Assembly (NCBI GenBank): GCA_017398585.1
Contig: JAFQFS010000087.1
Span: 1 to 59,394, forward strand
Reading direction: 5' to 3'
Length of the DNA: 59,394 nt
From: Clostridia bacterium
GTDB taxonomy: Bacteria > Bacillota > Clostridia > Oscillospirales > CAG-272
The notes beneath the pieces were generated by a model. It worked only from the letters and a program-made list of their open reading frames with translations. It was not told the DNA's origin and ran no database searches. The position numbers and the translations under genes are program-made. Below are positions 1-8,477 of the stretch, piece by piece (the first letter of the stretch is position 1; every line of letters starts with the position of its first letter).

Positions 1-47
1 AAAACCTTTTTGCAAAAAGGTTTTCCCGAACCCTTTCCAAAAAACTT
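1..47. repeat. Dispersed palindromic element, half copy cut by window edge
   Basis: A hairpin with arms AAAACCTTTTT and AAAAAGGTTTT (1-24) is followed by CCCGAACCCTTTCC and an AAAAAACTT tail. This matches the unit seen at eight other places in the window. The outer GGGG is presumably just off the left edge. A GTGCAGAT string at 73-80 matches the core motif of the long copies, so this may be the remnant of a longer element. It lies upstream of the leuS promoter and is probably the 3' end of the preceding transcript. Confidence 0.8.
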
Positions 48-107
48 CAGACTGGATGGGACTACGAAGAAAGTGCAGATTTTCATTGAAAATCCCCTCA
101 AATCCTC

Positions 108-136
108 TTGACGGATGTGGGGCGATGTGATATAAT
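108..136 (+). promoter_or_regulatory. leuS promoter (sigma-A type)
   Basis: TTGACG at 108-113 and TATAAT at 131-136 are separated by 17 bp. The predicted transcript starts near 143 and runs into the T-box leader. Confidence 0.85.
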
Positions 137-149
137 AACTTTATCCGAA

Positions 150-414
150 ATATTTTAAATGCAGTGATGGGGAAAAACGGACCGGAATCCGTGCAGAGAG
201 CTGTCGTCTGGTGCAAGACAGCAGGAGGAACGTTTGATACTCACCCCGAAGCAGCCGTTTGAACGTGCGGGAGACCGCGCCAGTAGATGCGGACGGAACC
301 CTCCGTTACAGGGGCAGGGCATCATGTGTGTCCGGGAGAGGGTAGTTTCTACCGAAAAAGAGTGGTAACACGAGGTTTTTCGCCGCGTCTCTTTGCAGAG
401 ATGGGCGTTTTTTG
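150..414 (+). promoter_or_regulatory. T-box leader (leucine) upstream of leuS
   Basis: The leader carries the standard T-box landmarks in order. A GAGAGCTG/GGTGCAAGACAGC stem I segment lies at about 196-222, followed by a specifier loop in which CTC (240-242, a leucine codon) precedes ACCCCGAAGC. A CCGTTACAGGG segment lies near 302-313. The T-box antiterminator strand AAGAGTGGTAACACGAGG lies at 358-375. A competing terminator hairpin (about 382-409) ends in a T-run at 408-413. Known mechanism: uncharged tRNA-Leu pairs with the specifier and stabilises the antiterminator, so leuS is read when leucyl-tRNA is scarce. The specifier assignment comes from alignment to the family pattern by eye. Confidence 0.92.
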
Positions 415-457
415 TTTCTATCCTCCGAAATCTTATAATTATTACAAGGAAGGCATC

Positions 458-2860
458 ATGAAATACGATTTTAGTGCGATTGAAAAGAAATGGCAGGATA
501 AATGGGAAGAAGCCGGTATTTTCCACGCTTCCGAAGATCACAGCAAGCCGAAGTTCTACGGTCTTGTTGAATTCCCCTATCCGAGCGGTGCCGGCATGCA
601 TGTCGGTCACATCAAGGCGTACTCCGGTCTGGAAGTCATCTCCCGCAAGAGACGTATGCAGGGCTACAATGTTCTGTTCCCGATGGGCTTTGACGCATAC
701 GGTCTGCCCACCGAAAACTATGCGATCAAGACCGGTATTCACCCCCGTCAGGTAACCGACCAGAACATCGCGAAGTTCACCTCTCAGCTCAAGAGAGTAG
801 GCTTCTCCTTCGACTGGACACGCGTTGTCGATACTACTGAAGAAGGCTACTACAAGTGGACCCAGTGGATCTTCCGCAAGATGTTCGATGCGGGACTCGT
901 TTTCCGTGCGACCACGCTCGTCAACTACTGCCCGTTCTGCAAGGTCGTTCTCTCCAACGAAGACTCCCAGGGCGGCAAGTGCGATATCTGCCACAACGAT
1001 ATTATCCAGAAGTCCAAGGACGTATGGTATCTCCGCATTACCGAATACGCGGACAAGCTCCTCGAAGGTCTCGAAAAGGTTGACTACCTGCCGAACGTAA
1101 AGCTCCAGCAGGAAAACTGGATCGGCCGTTCCGAAGGCGCATTCGTCAACTTCGCTCTCACGAACTGCGACGAAACCCTCCGCATCTACACCACCCGCTG
1201 TGACACCATGTTCGGAGCGACCTTCATGGTCATCGCTCCCGAACATCCGATCATTGAAAAGTACGCGGACCGTATCTCCAACATCGACGCGCTGAACGCG
1301 TATAAGGAAGAATGCGCAAAGAAGACCGAATTCGAACGTACCCAGCTCGTCAAGGACAAGACCGGCGTGCGCATCGAAGGCATTGCTGCGATCAACCCCG
1401 CAACGGGCAAGGAAATCCCGATCTACATCTCCGACTACGTTATGATGGGCTATGGTACCGGCGCGATCATGGCAGTACCGGCACACGACGAACGTGACTA
1501 CGACTTTGCAAAGAAGTTCGGCATCGAGATCATCGAAGTCATCAAGGGCGGCGACATTTCCAAGGAAGCCTACACCGGCGACGGCGAAATGGTCAACTCC
1601 GGATTCCTGAACGGCATCGAAACCAAGAAGGAAGCCATCGCAAAGATGCTCGAGTACCTCGGTGAAAAAGGTCTCGGCGAAAAGGGCGTACAGTACAAGA
1701 TGAAGGACTGGGCGTTCAACCGTCAGCGTTACTGGGGCGAACCGATTCCGATCGTACACTGCCCGAAGTGCGGTATGGTCGGCGTTCCCTACGAAGAACT
1801 CCCGCTCAAGCTCCCGAACATGGAAAACTTCGCACCCGGTGAAGGCGGCGAAAGCCCGCTCGCAAAGGTCGAAGAATTCGTCAACTGCTCCTGCCCGAAA
1901 TGCGGCGGCGCGGCAAAGCGTGAAACCGACACCATGCCCCAGTGGGCAGGTTCCTCCTGGTACTTCCTCCGTTACGCGGACGCGCACAACGAAGACGCAT
2001 TCGCGGATCCGGAAAAGCTGAAGTACTGGCTCCCCGTTGACTGGTACAACGGCGGTATGGAACACGTTACCCGTCACATGATCTACTCCCGCTTCTGGCA
2101 CCGCTTCCTTTACGACATCGGCGCAGTTCCGGTGGACGAACCCTACGCAAAGCGTACCGCACAGGGTCTGATCCTCGGTCCGGACGGCGACAAGATGAGT
2201 AAGTCCAAGGGCAACGTTGTTGACCCGAACGATGTCGTCAACGAATACGGCGCAGACGTTCTCCGTGTGTACATCCTCTTCATGGGCGACTATGCGTCCG
2301 CGGCTCCGTGGAACGACAGCAGCGTCAAGGGATGCAAGCGCTTCCTCGACCGCGTTGCAGCTCTCACCGACCTCGTAAAGGGTACCGGCGTGACTGCAAA
2401 GCTCGAATCCGCATTCCACAAGACCGTCAAGAAAGTGACTGAAGACATCGAAGACATGAAGTTCAACACCGCCATCGCGGCGATGATGACCCTCATCAAC
2501 ACCATCTACGAAGTCGGCAGCCTCACCGCAGACGAACTGAAGACGCTTCTCAAGCTCCTCTGCCCGTTTGCACCGCATCTCTGTGAAGAAATGTGGGAAA
2601 CCCTCGGCGAAAAGAACTTCCTCTCCATGACCGCATGGCCGGAATGGGACGAAGCGAAGACCGTTGACGCGGAAATCGAAATCGCCGTACAGGTCAGCGG
2701 CAAGCTCCGTGCGACCATCACCATCGCGGCAGACGCTTCCAAGGAAGACGCCATCGCAGCCGCTCTCGCAGACGAACGCATTCAGGCAGCCATCGCCGGC
2801 AAGAACGTCGTCAAGGAAATCTACATCCCCGGCAAGATCGTCAACATCGTGGCTAAGTAA
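458..2860 (+). CDS. leuS: Leucyl-tRNA synthetase
   Basis: This class I aminoacyl-tRNA synthetase charges tRNA-Leu with leucine in the cytoplasm. The 800-residue product has the HIGH-box variant HVGH at residues 48-51 and KMSKS at 579-583. Between them lie a Cys-rich zinc segment (CPFC...CDIC) and the CP1 editing domain. Length is normal for bacterial LeuRS. I chose the ATG at 458 because AAGGAAGG lies just upstream and the product then begins MKYDF, as in homologues; an in-frame ATG at 287 lies inside the T-box. The gene stands alone behind its T-box, and a palindromic element follows the stop. Confidence 0.98.
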   Translation: MKYDFSAIEKKWQDKWEEAGIFHASEDHSKPKFYGLVEFPYPSGAGMHVGHIKAYSGLEVISRKRRMQGYNVLFPMGFDAYGLPTENYAIKTGIHPRQVTDQNIAKFTSQLKRVGFSFDWTRVVDTTEEGYYKWTQWIFRKMFDAGLVFRATTLVNYCPFCKVVLSNEDSQGGKCDICHNDIIQKSKDVWYLRITEYADKLLEGLEKVDYLPNVKLQQENWIGRSEGAFVNFALTNCDETLRIYTTRCDTMFGATFMVIAPEHPIIEKYADRISNIDALNAYKEECAKKTEFERTQLVKDKTGVRIEGIAAINPATGKEIPIYISDYVMMGYGTGAIMAVPAHDERDYDFAKKFGIEIIEVIKGGDISKEAYTGDGEMVNSGFLNGIETKKEAIAKMLEYLGEKGLGEKGVQYKMKDWAFNRQRYWGEPIPIVHCPKCGMVGVPYEELPLKLPNMENFAPGEGGESPLAKVEEFVNCSCPKCGGAAKRETDTMPQWAGSSWYFLRYADAHNEDAFADPEKLKYWLPVDWYNGGMEHVTRHMIYSRFWHRFLYDIGAVPVDEPYAKRTAQGLILGPDGDKMSKSKGNVVDPNDVVNEYGADVLRVYILFMGDYASAAPWNDSSVKGCKRFLDRVAALTDLVKGTGVTAKLESAFHKTVKKVTEDIEDMKFNTAIAAMMTLINTIYEVGSLTADELKTLLKLLCPFAPHLCEEMWETLGEKNFLSMTAWPEWDEAKTVDAEIEIAVQVSGKLRATITIAADASKEDAIAAALADERIQAAIAGKNVVKEIYIPGKIVNIVAK

Positions 2861-2883
2861 TTGAATACAGTGAGAAATGAATC

Positions 2884-2937
2884 GGGGGAAACCTTTTTGA
2901 AAAAAGGTTTCCCCCGAACCCCTTTCCAAAAACGTTT
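2884..2937. repeat. Dispersed palindromic element, half copy
   Basis: A perfect 15-bp stem (GGGGGAAACCTTTTT with its complement) spans 2884-2915, followed by GAACCCCTTTCC and a short A-run tail. It lies 24 bp after the leuS stop, where it could act as a terminator. It belongs to the same family as the copies at 14528, 17052, 21488, 26394, 38666, 44755 and 56605. Confidence 0.9.
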
Positions 2938-2973
2938 CATCCGGATGGATTGGATTAAGTTTGTAGAAAGTGC

Positions 2974-3003
2974 TTGACATATATAGTGTTGATGTGGTAT
3001 AAT
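2974..3003 (+). promoter_or_regulatory. Promoter of the 3037 lipoprotein gene
   Basis: TTGACA at 2974-2979 and TATAAT at 2998-3003 are spaced by 18 bp, directly upstream of the ATG at 3037. Confidence 0.85.
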
Positions 3004-3036
3004 GTCTACAAATACAGAATATGTGAGGTGCGGACA

Positions 3037-3819
3037 ATGAAACGATGGATTGCGGGAATATTCGTGATGGTTCTGCTGTGCTGCGGCGGCTGTGCGGAAA
3101 AACCGGTGGAAGAGAAGGTCAAAATGGACGATCTCATGAAGATCAGCACGTGGGTGATGGATCCGGCACTGGAAGGGAAAGGGTACTGGGCGTATGACAG
3201 GGATAGTTATGGCACCAAGGGGCACTGGGTTCCGAACAAAGGGGAGCCTGCCGTGAACGACGAAGACGTCTTCCGTGAGGAACGTCTTGCGGTGGGAGAG
3301 ACACGCATCATGGCACCGATCGGCTACAAAGGGGGGAATCTGAACTTTACCATTGATTTCGAAGGAATCGTCACGGTGGAAAAGACCGAACCGGCGGACC
3401 ACAGCATCCTGACTTCCTTTGAACCGAATCTGGCCGATCAGTGGATTGAGGAGACGCTCATCACCCGCAACGGTCCATGCAATCTGAACGTCTTTCCGGT
3501 AGGAAAAAATCTGGCCAGCGAAGGAAGAGGTCTTTTGATTCAGCATAATACCATCGCGGAGAAGGAATATTTACTGACCATCAAGGGATACGAACTGGAC
3601 GGTTCGCTGATGGTCACGGCAGAACTGAAGCTGACCACACTGGAAGACGAAGCGTTTCCGTATGAAGAGTATATTCAGGAAACATACAGAAGAACCGGCG
3701 GCTACGCAGGGTATGGGGAATTGTATGCGGTCGGAGAAAACCGTACCCGGTTCTGCTCGGTGGAACTGGTGTCCTACGAATACAGCGACCACTACAAAAT
3801 GATGGAAATCTTCGGATAA
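3037..3819 (+). CDS. Putative lipoprotein of unknown function
   Basis: The 260-residue product starts with a lipoprotein signal peptide: a basic MKRW, a hydrophobic stretch, then a lipobox ending at Cys19 (CGGC). It should be exported and lipid-anchored on the outer face of the membrane. I do not recognise the mature domain. It is acidic and rich in beta-strand-like segments, with many Glu/Asp-Gly turns and no obvious catalytic motif. The start was chosen for the signal peptide; an in-frame ATG at 2974 would add residues that overlap the promoter. It is monocistronic, with its own promoter and a strong hairpin terminator shared with the convergent blaR1 gene. Confidence 0.8.
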   Translation: MKRWIAGIFVMVLLCCGGCAEKPVEEKVKMDDLMKISTWVMDPALEGKGYWAYDRDSYGTKGHWVPNKGEPAVNDEDVFREERLAVGETRIMAPIGYKGGNLNFTIDFEGIVTVEKTEPADHSILTSFEPNLADQWIEETLITRNGPCNLNVFPVGKNLASEGRGLLIQHNTIAEKEYLLTIKGYELDGSLMVTAELKLTTLEDEAFPYEEYIQETYRRTGGYAGYGELYAVGENRTRFCSVELVSYEYSDHYKMMEIFG

Positions 3820-3821
3820 AC

Positions 3822-3861
3822 AAAACGTGCGTACAGACGTTACGGTCTGCACGCACGTTTT
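3822..3861. terminator. Bidirectional terminator
   Basis: A long hairpin (AAAACGTGCG...CGCACGTTTT, with inner GAC/GTC pairing) sits between the converging lipoprotein and blaR1 genes, with A- and T-runs on its two sides. Confidence 0.85.
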
Positions 3862-3877
3862 CTCGTGCCGTTATTTT

Positions 3878-5251
3878 TCAGTTATCACGCCGGATCACGG
3901 CGAATTTTGTGGTTTCGTACCATTCCTCCACGGACGATTCCGTGAGGTCGGAGAAGATCAGCGTCCGCAGTCCGCCGAACAGGACGATGTCCCTCGTATC
4001 CATGACGCGGGAATCGGATGAAAAACACCGGGAATCCTGAGGATCTCCCTCGTTCAGTGTGACGGCGTATATTTTCCGTTCTTCCGGAAAACCGGGACGG
4101 GAAAACTCGATGCAGTAGATCTGCCGGAGATGTTCCTCCGTCAGTTCATGGGCATCGTTCAGCCCGAAGTACCCGCACACCGTCTCGCGAAGGACCGGAT
4201 TTGCGAGATCCACGCCGAGGTTGTCGAAATTCCGCACCTGTCCTGCCGACATCATGCCGAGATTCAGCAGCGCACCGAGAAGAAGCACCGGCACCGCCCG
4301 TGCAATGTTCCGGCGCCGATCGTGGCGTTCCTTCATATTGCGGTACCGCCGCAGGATCGCGTTTCCGCCCGGCGACAGATACGACAGAATTTCCGCACCC
4401 TGCCAGTCTTCGCGGAGGTTCCGCTCCGCCATGTTCAGGATCATTGCGATGTACTCCCCGCGCATCCGGTCGCCCGTCTTGTCGAGCACCGCCTCGTCGC
4501 AGAGGTATTCCAGATCCTCGCACACTGCGTTCCGGATGACCTTCGCCGTCGGAAGCAGAATGTGAAACGACGTTGTAAACAGCGTCAGCAGCTTGGTCAG
4601 CGTGTCCCAGTGCCGGATATGCGTCAGCTCATGCATGAAGATCAGTTCCAGCCAGAGGTCACTGTAATCGTCCGGACAGTCCCCGCCGATGTAGACGGAA
4701 GGGAAGAGGATCCCGCATGTGCACGGCGAAATCCGTACGTCCGGCTTCATGATACGGAGCGGGATGTTCCGCCGGATTCCGACCTTTTTCTTCGCGGAGG
4801 CGTAGATCCGATTCAGCCGTTCGTCCCGACAGACGGCGGAATGCCGGGTCAGGTACTGCATCCCGTCAAAATACGCCGCCAGTCCGAACGTGAACGACGC
4901 CGTTGCCGCCACGAACCAGAACAGAAGCAGCGTCAGACAGAAGCCGCGTGCCGCCCGCAGGACACCGTGCGGCAGGTACACGTCCGGCACATCCGCCGGA
5001 CGTTCCGCTTCTCCCGGATCGTGCAGTTCGACCCGCAGTCCGCCCGTGTAATCGGTGTACAGGGCAAATTCGACGGCATTTTTTCCGCTGTCCACGGGAA
5101 TCAGTGCAATGAGAAACAGCAGGCACCAGAAAACGGGCAGGATCCGCAGACTGTACTTCGACCGGAGCCGGAGTACCAGAACGGAAACGCCCGTAAAAAG
5201 AAAAGAAAGGGCGGCCAGCATAAAAAACAGTACGATGATCCTGTTTTCCAT
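3878..5251 (-). CDS. BlaR1/MecR1-family M56 membrane metalloprotease
   Basis: The 457-residue product has several N-terminal membrane helices (about 5-25, 37-55, 102-125). A gluzincin motif HELTH lies at 207-211, with the expected downstream CDEAVL segment at 251-256, and a further helix lies near 325-340. In BlaR1/MecR1 this protease is activated by an outer sensor domain and leads to loss of the BlaI repressor. Here only about 115 residues follow the last helix, far shorter than the roughly 250-residue penicillin-binding sensor of staphylococcal BlaR1, and no SxxK-type transpeptidase motif is evident. The signal it senses is therefore unknown. It lies 27 bp downstream of the blaI-like gene, presumably in one operon. 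Confidence 0.88.
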   Translation of the reverse strand: MENRIIVLFFMLAALSFLFTGVSVLVLRLRSKYSLRILPVFWCLLFLIALIPVDSGKNAVEFALYTDYTGGLRVELHDPGEAERPADVPDVYLPHGVLRAARGFCLTLLLFWFVAATASFTFGLAAYFDGMQYLTRHSAVCRDERLNRIYASAKKKVGIRRNIPLRIMKPDVRISPCTCGILFPSVYIGGDCPDDYSDLWLELIFMHELTHIRHWDTLTKLLTLFTTSFHILLPTAKVIRNAVCEDLEYLCDEAVLDKTGDRMRGEYIAMILNMAERNLREDWQGAEILSYLSPGGNAILRRYRNMKERHDRRRNIARAVPVLLLGALLNLGMMSAGQVRNFDNLGVDLANPVLRETVCGYFGLNDAHELTEEHLRQIYCIEFSRPGFPEERKIYAVTLNEGDPQDSRCFSSDSRVMDTRDIVLFGGLRTLIFSDLTESSVEEWYETTKFAVIRRDN

Positions 5252-5278
5252 AGCGCCGCTCCTCTCCGTGGGTATGCC

Positions 5279-5677
5279 TTACTTCTTTTCGTTTTCGCTG
5301 ATAATCTTCTTGATTTCGTCAAGTTCTTCCGCAGTGAGGCTTTCATCGCTGACGAGCGCGGAGATCAGCCCCATTTTGTCGTTCATGTAAACCTTTTCGA
5401 CGAAATCGCCGGAAGCAAACTTTCTGTAGTCGGCGCTGTCAATGATGGGGGTATAGCAGTTGGAACGGCCGAGCTTTTCGGTTGTGATGAAGCCCTTGGT
5501 CTGCAGTCTGGTGATCAGCGTGAGGACCGTCGTGAGCTTGAGTCTGGTAAGAGCGGGGAAGCGCTTCATGATGAGGCCGGCGGAAACGAACTTTTCGCCT
5601 TCTTCGTTGAGCGCCCAGATGGCCTGCATAACTTCGAGCTCGCTTTCGGGGAGCTTGATCATCTTCTTGTCTGACAT
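5279..5677 (-). CDS. BlaI/MecI/CopY-family repressor
   Basis: The 132-residue product is a winged-helix repressor of the BlaI/MecI/CopY family. It opens with LPESELEVMQAIW, the typical first helix, and continues with the LTTVLTLITRLQTKGFI recognition-helix region. The C-terminal half would form the dimer and protease-cleavage region. The ATG at 5677 was preferred over an upstream in-frame ATG (5752) because AAAGGAGA precedes it. It heads the blaI-blaR1 operon. A 7-bp ACTACAC/GTGTAGT pair in the divergent spacer, one copy inside the promoter spacer, is a candidate operator. No beta-lactamase or penicillin-binding protein gene is adjacent. Confidence 0.92.
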   Translation of the reverse strand: MSDKKMIKLPESELEVMQAIWALNEEGEKFVSAGLIMKRFPALTRLKLTTVLTLITRLQTKGFITTEKLGRSNCYTPIIDSADYRKFASGDFVEKVYMNDKMGLISALVSDESLTAEELDEIKKIISENEKK

Positions 5678-5754
5678 GGTATACGTGTCTCCTTTGTTTG
5701 CAAAAACTTTAATAAATTGAATGATAAAACTGATAAGGAATCGTTTATACATAA

Positions 5755-5783
5755 ATTATAACCTTTTTTACTACACAAGTCAA
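5755..5783 (-). promoter_or_regulatory. blaI-blaR1 promoter with candidate operator
   Basis: Reading the minus strand, TTGACT (5783-5778) and TATAAT (5760-5755) are 17 bp apart. The spacer holds GTGTAGT (plus-strand ACTACAC at 5770-5776). The inverted copy GTGTAGT on the plus strand lies at 5862-5868. Placement inside the promoter fits autorepression by the BlaI-like protein; this is inference. Confidence 0.75.
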
Positions 5784-5903
5784 TGCTTTCTTGTAAGATA
5801 AATGAAATCTGTAAAAACGACAAAAAACGCCCGCCGTCCGACTGGATAAATTGAACAAAACGTGTAGTTGTGAAAACAAAAAGATACTTGACAAAAACTT
5901 CGC

Positions 5904-5932
5904 TTGACATATTTCACGTATAGTGTTAAAAT
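5904..5932 (+). promoter_or_regulatory. Promoter of the DUF3472-asnA pair
   Basis: TTGACA at 5904-5909 and TAAAAT at 5927-5932 are spaced by 17 bp. The transcript would start near 5940, ahead of the ATG at 5978. The GTGTAGT half-site at 5862-5868 lies just upstream. Confidence 0.75.
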
Positions 5933-5977
5933 ATACAGGAATTCTTCTATTACGCATCCAGGCGGCAGGTACAAACA

Positions 5978-7210
5978 ATGGCAGAAAAACTCATACGAAT
6001 CCCCCTTGCGGGCAACGCATTCCGCGAAACGCCGGGCAGCGGCGGCAAAGTCACCCCAGGCGGCATCTCCGAGTGGTCCGATCCGGACGTAAAATTCGGC
6101 ATTTACGTCAGTTTCCGTGCAGGCGTGACGTTTCACGCCGCGCTGAAACTCCGGAACCAGACGGCAAACGCAAAAATCCGCTTCGCCGCTCTGCAGAATG
6201 ATTACGAAATCGCTCTCGAACCCGGGTATAACGAAGTCCCGCTCGGCACCTATACCACCGAAAAGGACGGTTACGTCCGTTTCGAACTGCAGGGCATTTC
6301 AACGGACGGCACCCATTTCGCTTCTCCGACGGAGCTTTTTCTGTACGTCGCGGACGAAACGGACGTTCTCTCCTGCATCACCCCGAAGGATAAGGAAAAT
6401 TACGGCTACTACTGGACCCGCCGCGGGCCGAGTGTTCACTGCAATTACTCCACGCACGAGATGGAACGCATCGAATGGTTCTACGACGAAGTTACCGTTC
6501 CGGCTGGCTTCGACCCCGTTGGCACCTACGCCATGGCGATCGGCTTCCGCGGAGGCTACTTCGGCATCCAGACCAATTCGAAAAACGAACGACGCATCCT
6601 GTTCTCCGTATGGAGTCCCCATGTGACCGACGATCCGTCCGAAATTCCGGAAGATCTGCGCATCGTCTGTCTGCGCAAACACGAACGCACGCATGTCGGT
6701 GAATTCGGCGGCGAAGGGTCCGGCGGGCAGAGTTACATGAAATACAACTGGAAAACCGGCGAAACCTACCGGTTCCTCATGCACGTACGTCCGCAGGGCG
6801 ACGGCAAAACCGTTTTCACGGCGTATTTCTTCTTCCCGGAAACCGGAAAATTCGAATGTATCGCCTCTTTCCTGCGTCCGAAAACCGATACCTGGATGAT
6901 CGGCGTCCATTCCTTCCTCGAAAATTTCAGCGATACCCGCGGCTATATCACCCGCATGGCGTACTACGGCAATCCGTGGGCACGTACCGCGGACGGTCAG
7001 TGGTTCTCCCCGAAGCGGATCCTGCTGACCGGCGACAATACCGCGCGTCAGAGCTGGCGTACCGACTACGACGGCGGAATGCTGGACGACGGACGTTTCT
7101 ACCTGAAAAACGGCGGTTTCTTCGACGAACACGCGCCGCTGGATAAAATTTTCTACCGGACGTTTGCCGATTCCGTCCGTCCCGACCTTGATTTAAATGA
7201 ACTTGAATAA
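5978..7210 (+). CDS. DUF3472 domain protein (with N-terminal DUF5077-like domain)
   Basis: The 410-residue product has an N-terminal beta-rich domain (about 1-130) that looks like DUF5077. A DUF3472 domain follows (about 135-390), seen as YYWTRRGPSVHCNY, the FRGGYFGIQTNS segment and a late W-rich stretch. I see no signal peptide, so it may be cytoplasmic. The biochemical role of DUF3472 is not established; the fold suggests a jelly-roll, perhaps carbohydrate-binding. The asnA gene starts 18 bp after its stop, implying cotranscription from the 5904 promoter. The divergent blaI regulator may control this pair, but nothing in the sequence proves it. Confidence 0.8.
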   Translation: MAEKLIRIPLAGNAFRETPGSGGKVTPGGISEWSDPDVKFGIYVSFRAGVTFHAALKLRNQTANAKIRFAALQNDYEIALEPGYNEVPLGTYTTEKDGYVRFELQGISTDGTHFASPTELFLYVADETDVLSCITPKDKENYGYYWTRRGPSVHCNYSTHEMERIEWFYDEVTVPAGFDPVGTYAMAIGFRGGYFGIQTNSKNERRILFSVWSPHVTDDPSEIPEDLRIVCLRKHERTHVGEFGGEGSGGQSYMKYNWKTGETYRFLMHVRPQGDGKTVFTAYFFFPETGKFECIASFLRPKTDTWMIGVHSFLENFSDTRGYITRMAYYGNPWARTADGQWFSPKRILLTGDNTARQSWRTDYDGGMLDDGRFYLKNGGFFDEHAPLDKIFYRTFADSVRPDLDLNELE

Positions 7211-7228
7211 GCAGAAGGAGTCCCTGCT

Positions 7229-8233
7229 ATGTTATACATTCCCGAAAACTACAAACCGCGCCTCGCCATGTACGATGTCCAGCGCGCGATCGACTACATC
7301 AAACGCACCTTCCAGATGAACCTTGCCATCGAACTGAACCTCCGCCGCGTTTCCGCGCCCCTGTTCGTCCGCGAAGACTCCGGTCTGAACGACAACCTCA
7401 GCGGGAAGGAACGTCCGGTCGGCTTTGACATCCCCGCGGTCGGCGAAACCGCGCAGGTCGTACAGTCTCTCGCAAAGTGGAAGCGTCTCGCCCTTAAGCG
7501 ATACGAATTCTACGTCGGCAAGGGCCTCTACACCGATATGAATGCCATCCGCCGCGACGAGGATGATCTCGACAATCTCCATTCCGTCTACGTCGACCAG
7601 TGGGACTGGGAAAAGGTCATCGACCGCAGCATGCGCACCACTGAATACCTCCACCAGACCGTCCGCAAGATCGTTGCGGCTATGGTTGCGACCAACAACG
7701 CTCTCCGCTACGAATTCTCCGCGCTCGAATGCCACATTTCCCCCGAAGTTTCCTTCATCACCACGCAGGAACTCGAAGACATGTATCCCGACAAGACCCC
7801 GAAGGAACGTGAAAACCTCTACGTAAAAGAGCATCCCACCACGTTCCTCGAAAAGATCGGCGGCAAGCTGAAGAGCGGCAAGCCGCACGATGGCCGCGCC
7901 CCCGACTACGACGACTGGGAACTCAACGGCGACATTCTCCTCTGGAACGACGTCCTGGGCTGTGCGTTTGAAATTTCCTCGATGGGTATCCGCGTCGACG
8001 CGGAATCCCTTGCAAAGCAGCTGAAGCTCGCCGGATGCGAAGACCGCGCGGAACTCCCGTTCCACAAAATGCTCCTGAACGACGAACTTCCGCTCACCAT
8101 CGGCGGCGGTATCGGTCAGTCCAGACTCTGCATGCTCATGATGCAGACCGCCCATATCGGCGAAGTACAGGCATCCGTATGGGACAAGCATACCATCGAA
8201 GCCTGCCGGAACGCGGGAATCACGCTGCTTTAA
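7229..8233 (+). CDS. asnA: Aspartate-ammonia ligase (ammonia-dependent asparagine synthetase)
   Basis: The enzyme makes asparagine from aspartate, ammonia and ATP. It is a class II aminoacyl-tRNA-synthetase-like fold. The 334-residue product has the family landmarks RRVSAPLFVREDSGLNDNL, the KWKRLALKRYEF segment and the C-terminal GGGIGQSRLCM motif 3. Length is normal. The RBS AGAAGGAG lies 8-9 bp before the ATG. It shares a promoter with the DUF3472 gene upstream. The stop is followed by a large inverted repeat (8251-8345) before the next operon. Confidence 0.97.
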   Translation: MLYIPENYKPRLAMYDVQRAIDYIKRTFQMNLAIELNLRRVSAPLFVREDSGLNDNLSGKERPVGFDIPAVGETAQVVQSLAKWKRLALKRYEFYVGKGLYTDMNAIRRDEDDLDNLHSVYVDQWDWEKVIDRSMRTTEYLHQTVRKIVAAMVATNNALRYEFSALECHISPEVSFITTQELEDMYPDKTPKERENLYVKEHPTTFLEKIGGKLKSGKPHDGRAPDYDDWELNGDILLWNDVLGCAFEISSMGIRVDAESLAKQLKLAGCEDRAELPFHKMLLNDELPLTIGGGIGQSRLCMLMMQTAHIGEVQASVWDKHTIEACRNAGITLL

Positions 8234-8250
8234 CTGAATAAATCATCCAA

Positions 8251-8345
8251 AAATCCCGTTTTTTTGCACGGGCAGGGAACTTTTCGGCGGCGGAAAACGT
8301 CTTATTACTGAAAAAACTCTGCGGACGTGCATCAAAACGGGATTT
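8251..8345. repeat. Long inverted repeat downstream of asnA
   Basis: The arm at 8251-8270 (AAATCCCGTTTT...GCACG) is matched at 8326-8345 by its reverse complement (CGTGC..AAAACGGGATTT), 20 nt with two mismatches. The 55-nt loop carries short complementary segments of its own. It could end the asnA transcript or form a small structured RNA. It does not belong to the GGGGAAAAC family. The rest of the 244-bp gap holds only the next promoter. Confidence 0.7.
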
Positions 8346-8401
8346 CTGTCCAAAAATTACCCGTAATCTTTCGGGACCGGCAAAGAATTCATATTTTAAT
8401 A

Positions 8402-8430
8402 TTGAAAAATTTCCCGTAATATCGTATAAT
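8402..8430 (+). promoter_or_regulatory. Promoter of the envelope-polymer operon
   Basis: TTGAAA at 8402-8407 and TATAAT at 8425-8430 are spaced by 17 bp. AAGCAAGGAGG at about 8461-8471 is a strong RBS for the ATG at 8478. Confidence 0.8.
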
Positions 8431-8477
8431 AATAAGAACGAAAAAACAAATTCCAAAAGAAAGCAAGGAGGAACGCT

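Noticed and set aside
155-3037. A 960-codon open frame on the minus strand opposite leuS
   Set aside because: It is the mirror of a codon-biased gene: it lacks an RBS, matches no family, and runs through the T-box and promoter. leuS on the plus strand has all family motifs.
3878-5677. Beta-lactam resistance locus
   Set aside because: Only the regulator-like pair is present, without a penicillin-sensor domain or any beta-lactamase or PBP2a gene.
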